From the NCBI RefSeq assembly GCF_949628215.1, contig NC_134279.1, positions 84,625,517 through 84,689,516 on the forward strand: DNA of 64,000 nucleotides, given 5' to 3'. This DNA comes from Phalacrocorax aristotelis (taxonomy: Eukaryota; Chordata; Aves; Suliformes; Phalacrocoracidae). Position numbers and translations under genes: made by a program. The notes under the pieces were generated by a model. It had not been told where the DNA came from and searched no databases. It saw nothing but the letters and a program-made list of their open reading frames with translations. Positions 26,100 through 36,478 of this stretch are shown here, in pieces; within the stretch, counting starts at the first letter, position 1; every line of letters starts with the position of its first letter.

Positions 26100-27080
26100 C
26101 AGTTACTTTGTGGCTTCTGTGACAGTTTTTTCGCTATGTGATGGAAGCTCATCTGCGCACCCACAAAGGAGAACAGAGACACAGTGACAGGCAGAAGAGC
26201 CCAGGTTATGCCCATCCTGGCTACTGCCCTCAGCCCATCGAAGGCCCATTTCCCCAAGCCTAAAGGAGCACAGGGGCAGGGTGTCAGACCAGGAAACCAA
26301 ACTAGGGATGGGAGGAAGGGACACCCTCCCGGGGCCGCTGCCTGGGCTGTCCCCAGAGAGCTCCTGTCCAGGTGTGAAACCCAAAAAGAGGAGTCAAATC
26401 CCAAGCACCTTTCTGACCGAGAGTGGGTTGCTGCCATGGGGTGTGGGACACATTATGGGGTGCGGGGGAGGAACAGCTGGGGACTGCACAAGGCTTATTA
26501 TGTTTAGGGGAGGAACCAAAAGTGGGCAGAGGGATGGAGCTAGGTGATTTGGGAAAGAACAAGTGTGGGGAAAATAGAGAGGTGAGGGGCTAAAAAGAGC
26601 CAGTCCTGCGTAAACAGTTGGCTGGTCAGTATGCTTGTCTGGCCAGGCCCTGCCCGGACCACCACAGTCTGTCCCATCTTCTTCTTAAATTCCTTCCCAG
26701 CTCTGCCCTGGGTGAGGGCTCCCTTCTGTGTGCATGGCGGGGTGTCTCGCTGCAGCAGCTGGAGCCGCACCATGGGTTGGAGGCCCATGTGTCTGTGGTG
26801 CAGCGGCTGGAGCAAGCGTGAGTGAGCAGGTGATCATTAGGAAAGGTCAAAATGGACCAGCTGGTGAATAGGTGAAATGGCTTGGGAGCAAGGGGGTCTC
26901 TAAGGGTGAGACCATGGGAGGAGGTGGCTGTTGGAGGGAGGAGGGGAGCTCTGGCCAGCTCTGGGGGTGTGTGCGCGCGTATGTCCAGATGCCAGCAACT
27001 GGGGAGGCTGGGATCCAGGAGCAGCTACTGGGCAGACAGAGTGCCTGAGCCCAGCTGCTGGAGGGATCCATATTGTACGT
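26100..27080. other. GC-rich islet of unknown function
   Basis: GC content rises and many short frames open on both strands, but CpG is sparse and no protein is recognised. It carries 'tgtgtgcgcgcg'-like simple sequence near 26.97 kb. Confidence 0.3.
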
Positions 27081-27083
27081 ATC

Positions 27084-27152
27084 GAGGTAGATACATACAC
27101 ACACAGTATGTGTATATCTATATTTCTATCTGTCTATATATTCCTGTTAGTG
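27084..27152. repeat. mixed CA/TA/TCTA microsatellite
   Basis: Tract of ACACACAC, TGTGTATATCTATA and TCTGTCTATATA steps. Simple-sequence repeat. Confidence 0.7.
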
Positions 27153-27603
27153 GAGAAGATCATCATACATAAAAGGCTAGTGCAGAAATTATTGCAGGGA
27201 TCATGGTAGTACTCTGGCCCGTACGCAACAGTAACAGATTTGAATAGACTTGAATATCTATTTTATTCTGAATGCATTAGGTTAATAGTCCATTCTGTTG
27301 CCAGGAAGCAATTCCTTATCTCTGTTCAAGGTCTGTCTGGGAACTTGTTGGCCCAGGGAAACTTTTCCTTTGACTCTTCCATTAGCATCATCATAAAGGC
27401 TTTCTTTTCCATAGCTTTAGGTGCCATTCTCCTTGTATTAGGTTTTGTGTACTTGAGCGAAGTAACAGGTTTTCCTGAAGTTTCATGTTAAATTCATATT
27501 TGTTACATGAAATGTGTTTTTCCCTTGCCAGGATTATAGGCACACTGCTCTGCCTGCTCTGATACAGTCTATACAATCACTTTTGCTTTCTGTATGTCTC
27601 AGA

Positions 27604-27672
27604 AAACATTAGCCTTCTCTTCTCCCCCTCCCTCTCCTTTTCCCTCTCCTCCCCCCAGCTTTTCTCCCCTAT
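27604..27672. repeat. polypyrimidine tract
   Basis: About 70 bp of nearly pure C/T (CTCCCCCTCCCTCTCC and similar). Low-complexity DNA that could form triplex structure. No coding function. Confidence 0.7.
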
Positions 27673-28080
27673 TCTACCCTTTCTAATGTGACAAAAAGAA
27701 AAAGTCACAGCCTGTGTTCAAATACCAACAAGGGACTCCATTAGAAGAAGGAATATACCTACTACTTGGTATATAGCTGTCCTGCCTACTTTACTATGGA
27801 GCTGTTCCTTCCCTTTTTTCTGCCAGTTTTTTTTTTTCTCTTTTATTTTTTTCTGCAGAATTACAAAGAAAGTATAAGAAAAAGCACCACACTTGACAGC
27901 ATTTGCATGATGGGAGCCTTTTTATAAACTACTTGCAAGCAGTTACAATGATCAATTTTAGATAGTTTTTGAAAACTAGCCAGCTGTTTCAGCATGTATC
28001 ATGTTCTGAAATGACCTTTAGCCTATCCCTGTTGCATCTTTCATTAACCTTAGATATTACTTGCCAATCCATTCTTCCCA
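27673..28080. other. AT-rich stretch up to the duplication boundary
   Basis: Last low-GC sequence before the GC-rich duplicated region. No gene recognised. Confidence 0.45.
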
Positions 28081-28429
28081 TTACATTCTTAGGTCTTGTA
28101 GCTGGGCGTCTTGTGCCTCCTCCCTCTCAGTTTTGAGAGGAACTTCTTGTCACGGGCCCTGACGCTCTTCTAATCTTTTTGGATCGCGTTAGGGCCTCCT
28201 GTGTCACTGTCAGGGTTCCGCAGGTCTTGTTGCTGGATGAGCTCTTCCGTCCAGTTGTCTCTGTGTTTGCCAAGAGTGTTCTCTCGCCTCAGAGGCGCGC
28301 AGTTTGTAGTGTTTCTCATAGCGTTGGTGTGTGCGTTTTGTGAGTTTGGCTCGGAGCCGCCTTGCTGGCCGTGTAGAGTCAGGTAGGTGGCACAGCGATG
28401 AGAGCTTAGGGTTCATCTGTTGCTATGCC

Positions 28430-28855
28430 AAGGCTGTTGGGGGAAAGGTCGTACTGTCATCTTGGATTGAGTGGCCCTCCTCAGCAGGCAAGGACCGTAA
28501 TCACCGTGACGTTTTGTGGGCTCGGAGGCCGTGACCGTGGCTATCTGGGAGAGGCAGCTAGAGTTCAGCTGAGCAGATTACATCTGCAGGGTGTTCAAGC
28601 TTGTACGTGCGTAGGGCTTCATGTTTGATGTCATATGTTTGTTTTAATGGCAGGTTATAGTCGGTGTTCAGGAACAGTTAAGGTACTGCTGTGCAACCAG
28701 GCGACTTGTTTCGTATTGGTTTTGGAGATGCCAAGGGACGAGTCGTGCAGGGCGACGGAGGGGAACTGAGGGGACCGATGTAAGCGGGTGAGTTGGTGCG
28801 TGGTGTATATAGAGGGAAGATGTGACCGATGCCTCTATGACTCCATTGCTCCTTG
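28430..28855 (+). repeat. exon-module family, copy A
   Basis: A roughly 430-bp module recognised by 'gggagaggcagctagagt', 'gttcaagcttgtacgtgcgt', 'gacgagtcgtgcagggcgac' and a donor-like CGG|GTGAGT. It recurs near-identically at 59.16 kb and in more diverged form at 46.1 and 58.1 kb. In this copy the acceptor upstream of the exon core is poor (TTTTGGAG). Confidence 0.8.
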
Positions 28856-31096
28856 CGTTTGTCTTTTGTTTTGGTTTTGAAGTAGCGTAGCAATGAGCAA
28901 AGGAGGCAAGTCGAGCAAGGCAAGTGGTGATTGGTGGGCTGAAGTAGCAGCTCTTTTCTGAGGTGTTGTGTTGCTGGGGAAGGTATAAGCAACGCGTGTC
29001 GTTTGGGTGTTACGGACGGCGGGCGAGCTGAACATGGCACCTGGAAGTGATATAGGCCAGGTGGGAGGCTGTCGAGGGAAAGGAGTGCGAGACGGGGATC
29101 GGTGCGGGCAGGCTGTGGCATCGGGCAGCATCTCAGGAGGTGCCTTTTCACTTGGCTTTTTGCAGGTGCCGCTGGCAGGCTCGGAGCGGTGCTGCCGCAT
29201 GCCTATGAGAGGTCTGAGAAGGTGGGGCAGCAGCCAGCATCTAAGACCAGAGAATGCTGTGGTCCGTCGTCGAGCTCTTCAGTTTGTAGGTAACACGTGG
29301 GCCGTCTTTGGAACGGCGTATGAGCATTAGAAGTGAGCTGGGTAGTAATGAGGAAGTCACGGGGCGGTGATTTCTCACGAGCGTAACGGTAGTTTACTGT
29401 GTGTTGATACGTTTGGTGCCACAAGCGATGACGGAAGCGGGGTGTGATGCTGGAATCTGTGCCGAGCAGGTGAGCCGATGGGCATGTTCGTTTTGATGAG
29501 GGGGGTGCTCTGGAAGAGATCTGTGTTGACCTGTGTGATACTTATTGCTGGCTCTGGGTTTTTTTCTTTTTCACATGATGAAGAGGCACCTGGCCACTGC
29601 AAGAATATCCTGGTTAGCTGGTGTGTTTCTTGTTGTGAAAGGATTCATAATCTGACCCATCTGAAAGCCCCACAGTGTGACTTTGGTTAGAAAGAGATTT
29701 TGAAAAATTGAGATATTTCTTTTTCAGTGAGGTTGCATTCTATGAACTTGCCATCAGAGTGCATCTTAGAGATGATGTCTTTGTCAGTAGAACTCATCAG
29801 CACGAGACTTGCAAAGTATTGCTTTTTTTTTTAAAGATAAAAAAAATCAATGGTCCTTGCAGAGATCCAAGCACAGCACATACTCCAAAGGTTGATGGCA
29901 TTGGTAGTGCTTGGGTTCTCAGTTGTAACAGTCGAGATACCATAAAAATATGGTTCCCCTGCATGCTTCGGTACAGCCAAACGCATTAGCATATCTGCCG
30001 GTCCTTCTTGGTAGCCTCATGTATTGCAACACCGGGGATTTGATTTGCGTGGGTTTTTGTTGTGGTCTTTTTTTTTTTCCCCAAAAAAAGTAAAACCATA
30101 TCGGGGATCCCTTCACTCACCGATTCTTCTGTCATAAATGAAAGTTTAAAAAAAGCTAATGTCGTCTGATTTACGACGTGACTTGCGCTCTTTCAGCTGT
30201 AACTGCCGAGCAGATGTAGGGTACGATTTGTTAGGTGTACTTAAGCAGGTAGGTATTTGTTGTAAATATCTAGTGAGGGGCGACTGAATGTTGGGGGGGG
30301 GGGGTTTCCTGCCGGTATTTTGAGGGAGCACTCTTAAGTACTTTATTTCAGTCTCGCTTTCGACGCGCGTTTCCCTGGCAGTTCAGCAGCATCTCTTGGG
30401 CGGGGCAGCTGGGCGGACGTCCCTCCCGACTCCGTAACACGCCAAAACCCCCCAGTCACGTTGCTGCTGTGTATTTTGGAGATAGATAATCTTATGGCGG
30501 GCGTGAACGGCTGTGCGAGTTGAATGAACGCAGAAGGAAAATGGAAAGCTTTTAGAGCCTAGACGCTCGTATTGGATGTGCGTAAACACGCGCCCGCCTT
30601 CTCAGCACAAAGTGAATGACAGAGATTTATTCTTAATTTTTCACGTTACTCTTTCAAGTTTGACACGCTTCACTTCAGGCTTCATGGAGCTAGGCAGCAA
30701 GACGTGCGGCGGCAGGGCGAGGGCTGTAGCTGCTGCAGTGGATCTGTAAGTGGAGGTTCCGGTTACGGTACAACTTTGCCCCGCAGCCTCACGGGGTTAT
30801 CTCCCCGCAGCGGTGCCGTAAGGAAGGGATGAGACATTTTCCAACACCAGCCAGAGCGTTCAGTGTTACGCAAAGAATCTGTTCAAAATGGTATCGGTTA
30901 GTCTTAATACCGTTTTCAAGTGTTCCAATCACTCTAGCTTTTAAAGGATGTGTTGTGTTTTGACATGACCCATTTGCCTGGAATCTTGCTGTGGCTCAAT
31001 TTCCTTCCTATCCCTTATGTTGACTGAGCTCCTCCATTCTCTTCTGTGCTATTTTATTTACGTGCTGAAATATAGTTTGGGATTTCTGTTTTTCAG
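28856..31096 (+). other. duplicated block interior without recognised gene
   Basis: GC-moderate DNA present also in copy B. Several short frames occur on both strands, but they differ in length between the two copies and resemble nothing known. A 12-G run at 30293-30304 is shortened in copy B. Confidence 0.5.
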
Positions 31097-31175
31097 ATGT
31101 CTTCTAAGTGTCTTGTGATGCTCAAGAGATGCCCCCCAGCCCGGGTTTGCCTGCCAGTCGTTAAGCGTGGTGAAG
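31097..31175 (+). other. micro-exon-like cassette, copy A
   Basis: Acceptor CTGTTTTTCAG, then 79 bp opening with ATG (MSSKCLVMLKRCPPARVCLP, then VVKRGE), then donor GAAG|GTAAGG. The copy-B version keeps the same acceptor, start codon and donor, and differs by in-frame losses of 1 and 6 codons. This looks like a real exon, coding or not. The gene it would belong to is unknown, and the ATG directly after the acceptor may be coincidence. Confidence 0.45.
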
Positions 31176-32029
31176 GTAAGGGGCCATCCCTCTGCCTGGA
31201 GGCTCCTGGCTCTGTCTCCAGCGGGTGCCCCACAGGTGTGGCCATGAGGGCTGCCTGGTGGGGAGAGTCGGGGCCCCCAGGGACCGGGGCTGTTTGTTGC
31301 CCCGGGGAGCCTGTCCCAGCACGGGAACAGAGCGGGAGCATGGCCGAGCAGAGCCTGAGAGAGACGTGACACCGTCCTCTGGCACGCTCCTGCTTTGCCC
31401 TGGGGCGGCCGCCAGCCTGCGGACAGGGGCTGGGGGGGCTGCAGCTGTTTGGGGGGCTGCCCCACCTTTTAGATTTTAGCAGAGCTCCCCCTTTTCTGGG
31501 GGGTGGGGGGTGTGTGTGCGTACCTTTGTAAATGGAACTATTAAAGTAATGAGCTGCAGGTTGGAGCAGATTCCCTTGTTTAGTGCCCTTCTTGGGGGTG
31601 AACAAAATTGGGGGAGTCCTGGGGGGTGTGTGATGATGTCATGTGTGGGCGCCCCAGTGTCACTGGGGGAGCTAATAATGCGTCAGAGGAACAGGTGAGT
31701 GGGGGCATCATGTAGGGTTTCCCCCCCAAAAAGGGGGGTTGCAGCCCCAAAATGCCTGAAAATTCAGGGGGGCTATTACAAAACCCTCTTATTTTATATA
31801 TATTGAAATGTAATATTAATTTATAGATGTATAAAGGGATTTTGAAATAAGAACTTATCTCTCCTATATTATATAATGGATTTCAGGATACAAAAATTCT
31901 ACATCGAGATACAGGGTTTTAAAACACAAAAGTAACTCGACTGTCTATATATCTAGATCAAAAAATAAAGGAGTTTAAAGTGAAAAAAAAGGATAGATGA
32001 AGGAATTCAAAACAGAAGAAAGTCTGACT
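31176..32029 (+). other. duplicated block, G-rich then AT-rich
   Basis: Holds G-rich tracts such as GGGGGGTGGGGGGTGTGTG near 31.5 kb and a change to AT-rich DNA at 31.78 kb. No gene recognised; the same layout is seen in copy B. Confidence 0.5.
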
Positions 32030-32430
32030 AGAGCGAGCATCTACGCTTAGTGTGTGTTACATAGTCTAAGTAGATGTGTAATCTAAATAGAGGTTATATA
32101 GAGTGAAATAAGCCTAGGTATAACTGTAAGTAGATGTCTAAATAGAGAAGTCGAAAAAGATTGAAGTGTCAAAGGGTAAGTAAGCAGATAGCTAGTCTCA
32201 TTAGGTGTTTTAATACGTGTTAATATGGAAGTCTAAACAGGTATGTGTAAATAGATATTCTGTGTAAGTGTAAATAGCCTAAATAGGTGTAAGTGTAAAT
32301 ATAATAGCTAAGTCTAAACAGGTATTGTATGTAAATGTAAAATAGATGGTACATATAAAACATAGATGTACTCTGTAAGGATGTGTAAGTAGACACATAA
32401 GTGCAAATGTCTATGCTATATAAGGTTTTA
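32030..32430 (+). repeat. AT-rich degenerate minisatellite, copy A
   Basis: Built from short variants of 'gtctaaatagatgtgtaagt' with repeated GTAAATAG, GTCTAAA and TAAGTAGAT steps. It stands out as low GC inside a GC-rich block. Copy B has the same array with small differences. Confidence 0.75.
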
Positions 32431-32504
32431 AAATGCAAAGAAACCATGTTGATAGAGATGTTTATAGAGAGGATTTAAAAATTAGACACATACCTCACCC
32501 CCAC

Positions 32505-33110
32505 CCCCCAATCAACTGAAGGCACAAAAGCGCTTTCAAATGCTGCCCCTTCCCCGTTCTCCTTCTCCCATCCCGATTTGGGGCCGATTCCCCCAAATGG
32601 GGACTTCCCCCTCTGGGGCTGCGTAGGCAGCCTGGGAGCTGCTGCCAGGGCAGACAAACACCCCAAAGCCCCTGAGTCTGGGTCTGCAATGGGGGGTGAA
32701 AAACCCCAAACAGACAAAACACCCAGACAGGTTTGGGGGAAAGAAAACAATCTGGGGCTCCTGGGAAAGCCCACTCCTGCTGGGTTTGTGCAGCTGGAAA
32801 GGAGGGGGAAAAAAAAAGCGGGGGTGGGGGGCGGAACCCCGCTAACCATTCTCATGCACAAAACCAGGAGCAAAAATCACCGATTTCTGTGTTGTGGAAA
32901 GGGCCAAAGAGACCCAGGAGTGAACTGTTTGGAAAAGCAATCCCAACTTTTACTTTATGAAAAAGCAAAAAAAGCCGAAGGAACAAACCCCAGAAAACCC
33001 CAACAACAAAAAAAGCCAAGCCATCCAAACAGAAAACACCAACACCAAACGAACGCCCCAAAAACCCCAAATTGGGGAAAATTTGGGGTGAAACACCGGC
33101 AGTTTGAGGG
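32505..33110 (+). repeat. three-copy element E, copy A
   Basis: Segment starting near 'ccgttctccttctcccatcc' with 'gatttggggccgattccccc', 'ctgggtctgcaatggggggt' and an A/C-rich tail. It is present in copy B and, more diverged, at 46.7-47.1 kb. The 260-codon + strand frame across it is shifted in copy B and truncated in copy C, so protein coding is unlikely. Its A/C-rich tail could mark an old retroposed element. Confidence 0.7.
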
Positions 33111-33340
33111 GCATTGCTGGGGCTTATCTGGAGCGGATTCTCCGGAGTGGGTCAGTTATCTGGAGCGGATCATCTGCTGCAGGTTAGCCCAGGTGAGTTG
33201 CCCGTTGTGGATTATCCTGGGGGGACCCCCTGGTGTCAGTCATCCCCATGCATGTTCCCCATGGCGTGTCTGCCCAGACATGCCCCTGTCCAGCAGTGTC
33301 CGCCTCCTCCCCCGCCATCCCTCTGCGTGTGTCTGTGCCC

Positions 33341-34060
33341 TCCCAAACGCTTTCCCCTGAAATGGCCCCCCCGCATGACTTTTTTTCCCCGGTGACATCC
33401 TCCCTCTCCCTGGCCTCCTGTTCTGTGCTCGCTGCAGCCTTGTGCTTACGCAGGATGAGCAGAGCAGGGTCCTGGCAGTGCAGAGGCGAGGCGAGGCGCT
33501 GCCAAGCCAACGAAGCCCAAGGCTGAGCAGTGCACAACTCCTTTGCAGGTCAGCCACTGGCACCTGGTCTGCCTGGCTGCCCTGTGCCCTGACGCACAGC
33601 TGCCCCCCTCACCCCAGGCAGCCTGCCTTCAGAAGGGCAGCTGTGTTCCCCTGATTGATTTTCTTCTTTAACCCTCTAGGACCTGTTGACTTGCTGCTCT
33701 CCCTGTCACAGCCCTGACGCCGCAGGCCTACAGCAACTGACGGGGCTTACTCCGGGGGGGGTGGGGGGTGGGAAAGGGGACCTTTCTCCCCAGGTCGTTT
33801 GTGCTGCTTCTCCTCCCTAGGGCGTGGGGTGGGGGTGAGTGGGGCAGGAGGGAGGACAGTAATGGCCACCTGATTTTTAAAGCAGTCGAGACGGAAGGAC
33901 TAAAATGCTCGAGGCACTTCGGTGCTGGGCGGTGCGGAGGCAATGACTGACGCTGCTGGGGCTGCAGGAGTGGGGAAGGTGCAGAGAAACATGAGCTCTG
34001 CGCACGCAGTAACAGTTCCGTTATCCCGGCGAACGTCACCCAGAGCCGGCGCGGGTCTTG
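33341..34060 (+). other. GC-rich spacer, partly shared with 47.16-47.56 kb
   Basis: From about 33.70 kb ('cccctgacgccgcaggcctaca'-like start, then 'gcttctcctccctagggcgt') the sequence is alignable with the third copy of the duplication. Acceptor-like sites CTTTGCAG near 33.55 kb and TTTAACCCTCTAG near 33.68 kb are seen, but no convincing exon. Confidence 0.5.
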
Positions 34061-34189
34061 CCCCAGAGAAGAGTCACGGATATGATCCCGCTGCCCCCGG
34101 GCTCGGCTACTGCAGCCGGGAATCGTGCATTCACACTGGCGATGGTCTGTCCCTGCTGCCACCGTGAGGCCAAACTTCGGTACTGCACT

Positions 34190-35215
34190 CGGAACAGACG
34201 CATGCGCAGTGGCGACGATGTGTCACTGCTCGCTGCTGCCACCGAGCGACCGAACCGCGGAACAGCAGGGAGGAGCTGCGCTACCCTGGTAGAGATTTCC
34301 ACCCGCCCCTTACCCGATCGCGGCAGGCACCGAGCGATCAAAACCGGCTACTGCAGACGGGCAGCCACCCGTTCCCGAGGGTGAAGTTTTCCTCTGGTCG
34401 CTGCTGCCACCGTGCAAGAAGATTCTGGTACTGCATCCAAGCAGTTCCGTATGCGCGGTGGCGCTTTATTTTCTGCCCCCTACTTCCACCGACCGCCCAA
34501 ACCCTCGTACTGCAGTTGGGCAGCCGCGCATGCGCAGTGTCCACCTTTTTTCTGCTCGCTGCTTCCACCGTGCGACCAAACCGCGGTACTGCAGGCGGGC
34601 AGCCGCGCATGCGCAGTGGCGCCTTTTTCTGTTCTCTGCTGCCACCGTGCGATGAAACCGCGGTACTGCAGGCGGGCAGCCGCGCATGCGCAGTGGCGCA
34701 TTTTCTGCTCTCTGCTGCCACCGTTCGACCAAAATGCAGTATTGCAGGTGGGCAGCCGCGCATGCGCAGTGGCTCCGTTTTTTGTTCTCTGCTGCCACCG
34801 TGCGATCAAACCGCGGTACTGCAGGCGGGCAGCCGCGCATGCGCAGTGGCGCCTCTTCTCCTCTCTACTGCCACCGTGCGACCAAGCCGTTGTACTGCAG
34901 GTGGGCAGTCTCGCATGCGCAGTGGCGCCATTTCTGTTCTCTGCTGCCACCGTGCGACCAAACCGCGGTACTACAGGTGGGCAGCAGCGCATGCGCAGTG
35001 GCGCCTTTTCTGTTCTCTGCTGCCATCGTGCGACCAAATCGCGGTACTGCAGGTTGGCAGCCGCGCATGCGTAGTGGCGACTCTTTCTGTTCTCTGCTGC
35101 CACCGTGCGATGAAACCGCGGTACTGCAGGTGGGCAGCTACGCATGCGCAGTGGCGCCTTTTTCTGTTCTCTGCTGCCACCGTGCGATCAAACCGCGGTA
35201 CTGCAGCCAGCAGCC
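34190..35215 (+). repeat. 76-77 bp minisatellite carrying NRF1 sites
   Basis: Tandem unit read as TGCTGCCACCGTGCGA, then CCGCGGTACTGCAG, then GGGCAGCCGCGCATGCGCAG. Motif starts at 34525, 34604, 34681, 34757, 34834, 34910, 34986, 35062 and 35139 give spacings of 76-79 bp. The first five are perfect matches to the NRF1 consensus YGCGCAYGCGCR; the other four each have one mismatch. Degenerate units with two-mismatch sites lie at 34197 and 34446. The unit is CpG-rich. The 312-codon frame through it stays open only because the repeat lacks stops in all frames, since the unit length is not a multiple of three. NRF1 is a methylation-sensitive activator of CpG-island promoters; binding here is inferred, not shown. 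Confidence 0.9.
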
Positions 35216-35219
35216 GTGC

Positions 35220-35885
35220 ACGGGCTGTACCGACATTTTGCCGCGCTCACTTCTCCACGCCACTTAGTGACACCCCCCCGCTACCTGGTGACGGCACCGT
35301 GGGGGCCGGAACCGTGTAGGCACAGCCCTTAGCGACAGGTGTTGACCCCTTGCGATAGCCGGGTGAGGGTGGTGCTGATACCCCTCGCCACGCTCTTAGC
35401 AACGGGCCCCGCCCCCCGCGATGGGCGGGCGGGCAGTCTGATGTCTGACCCACCTGGCCCCACCCACCTTTGCGACAGGCCCCGCCCCCTGGCGAGGGCC
35501 TGGTGGGGCGGGGCCGTGCTCCTGTGCTCCCCAGCACCCCCAGGTAGCAACAGGTCCCACCCTCTGGTGACAGCCTGGGGGTGTTGCTGGTGCTGCCTGG
35601 CCCCACCCTCCATAGCAACAGGGCCTGCCCGTGGTGATGGTTCCAGGGGCATTGCCAGAGTCTCTTTGACACACCCCCTTAGCGACAGGAACCACCCCCT
35701 GGTGATGGTCAGGGGGCGGTGCCGGTGGCAGGCTCCACCCCCTGGCAACGGCCCGGGGGGGGCAGTACCAGCAGCTCCTCGTAATGACAGGCCCCACCCC
35801 CTGGCAACGGCTCGGGGGGCGGTGCCGGCTCTCTCCCATTAGCGACAGGCCCCGCCCCCCGGCAACAGCCCGAGCCTGTGTTTGC
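35220..35885 (+). repeat. irregular GC-box / half-X-box minisatellite
   Basis: Roughly nine units of about 57-76 bp (one spacing near 100 bp) share TTAGCGACAGG, CCCCGCCCCC, and a GGYGAYGG or GGCAACGG step. GC boxes occur near 35405, 35480 and 35850. The half X-box GGCAAC lies at 35744, 35803 and 35861, with AGCAAC at 35398, 35546 and 35614. Sp/KLF and RFX families bind such motifs, but here only half sites are seen. It follows directly on the NRF1 array and precedes a candidate first exon. Confidence 0.75.
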
Positions 35886-36207
35886 TCCGCTCGGGGTGCT
35901 CGGTTTGGGTGTTTTCTCTCCCCCCTCCCTCCCGTGCCAGGAACTTCAGGCGGCTCTCGTACGGCTCCCGGGGCCTTCATCCCTCGGGGGGGCTCGGCCC
36001 GCCCCTTTCGCGGGCGCTGTGGGAAGGGCGGGGGCGGGGCCCGGGGGTCGAAGAGCCCCAGCCGGGGCTCTGGCAGCTCTTGCTGCCACTGGGCTCCTCT
36101 GGCGTCGGTGCTCCCGTGTTCCCTCGGGCGGTCGCAGCTTTGGGGCTGTCTCAGCCCCCCGGGCAGGCGTTCTCTGGCGTTTAGAGAAGCGGAGGCGTCG
36201 CCTGAGG
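35886..36207 (+). promoter_or_regulatory. CpG-island promoter and candidate first exon
   Basis: Very CpG-rich DNA without a TATA box, ending in the donor GAG|GTAAGG. Placed directly after the NRF1 and GC-box arrays, it is a plausible transcription start region for a + strand transcript. The exact start is not visible. A CpG-rich minus-strand frame overlaps but has no splice support. Confidence 0.5.
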
Positions 36208-36478
36208 TAAGGATTCCAGAGCTTGGCACTCTTTGGCGGCATCTGTACTAGAAAGGTCCCTTGTGGCCTGCTTTGCTTTTTTTCTCCCGGGATGCTGTTT
36301 TGGGCACTGAGGGGGCGGTGAGACAGTTTAGTGGTATGGTGTTCTGTTTGGGGTTTGGTTTTTGCTTTGCTGGTTTTTTTCCCCTCATGAGATCATTTTA
36401 TTGTGCTGCTGCAATTCCTGTCTTTACTGAACCCGGAACCTTGGGGGTTTTCACTAGTTGTGCCGTTCACTGTTTCAG

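Larger units (their letters stand above)
28081..33340 (+). repeat. segmental duplication, copy A
   Basis: Sequence from 'ttacattcttaggtcttg' onward is repeated in the same orientation 30.7 kb to the right and stays alignable to the end of the window. Sampled stretches differ at only a few bases per hundred, plus small indels that make copy B 76 bp shorter overall. The left boundary is sharp: DNA before the shared start is unrelated in the two places. The block includes an exon-like module, a micro-exon, an AT-rich minisatellite and a G/A-rich element, all listed separately. Copy A may extend past this end point; its partner is cut by the window edge. Confidence 0.95.

Noticed and set aside
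31620-31690. C/D snoRNA candidate at GTGATGATGT (also at 62.32 kb)
   Set aside because: A C-box-like word is present, but no D box at suitable distance and no closing terminal stem could be found.
32578-33360. 260-codon + strand ORF in duplication copy A
   Set aside because: Copy B breaks the same frame by indels and copy C shortens it, so the frame is not conserved.
34381-35319. 312-codon + strand ORF with a repeated Cys/His/Arg peptide
   Set aside because: It spans the NRF1 minisatellite. The 76-77 bp unit is not a multiple of three, so the reading cycles through three frames and stays open only because the unit lacks stops. Similar frames exist on the minus strand.
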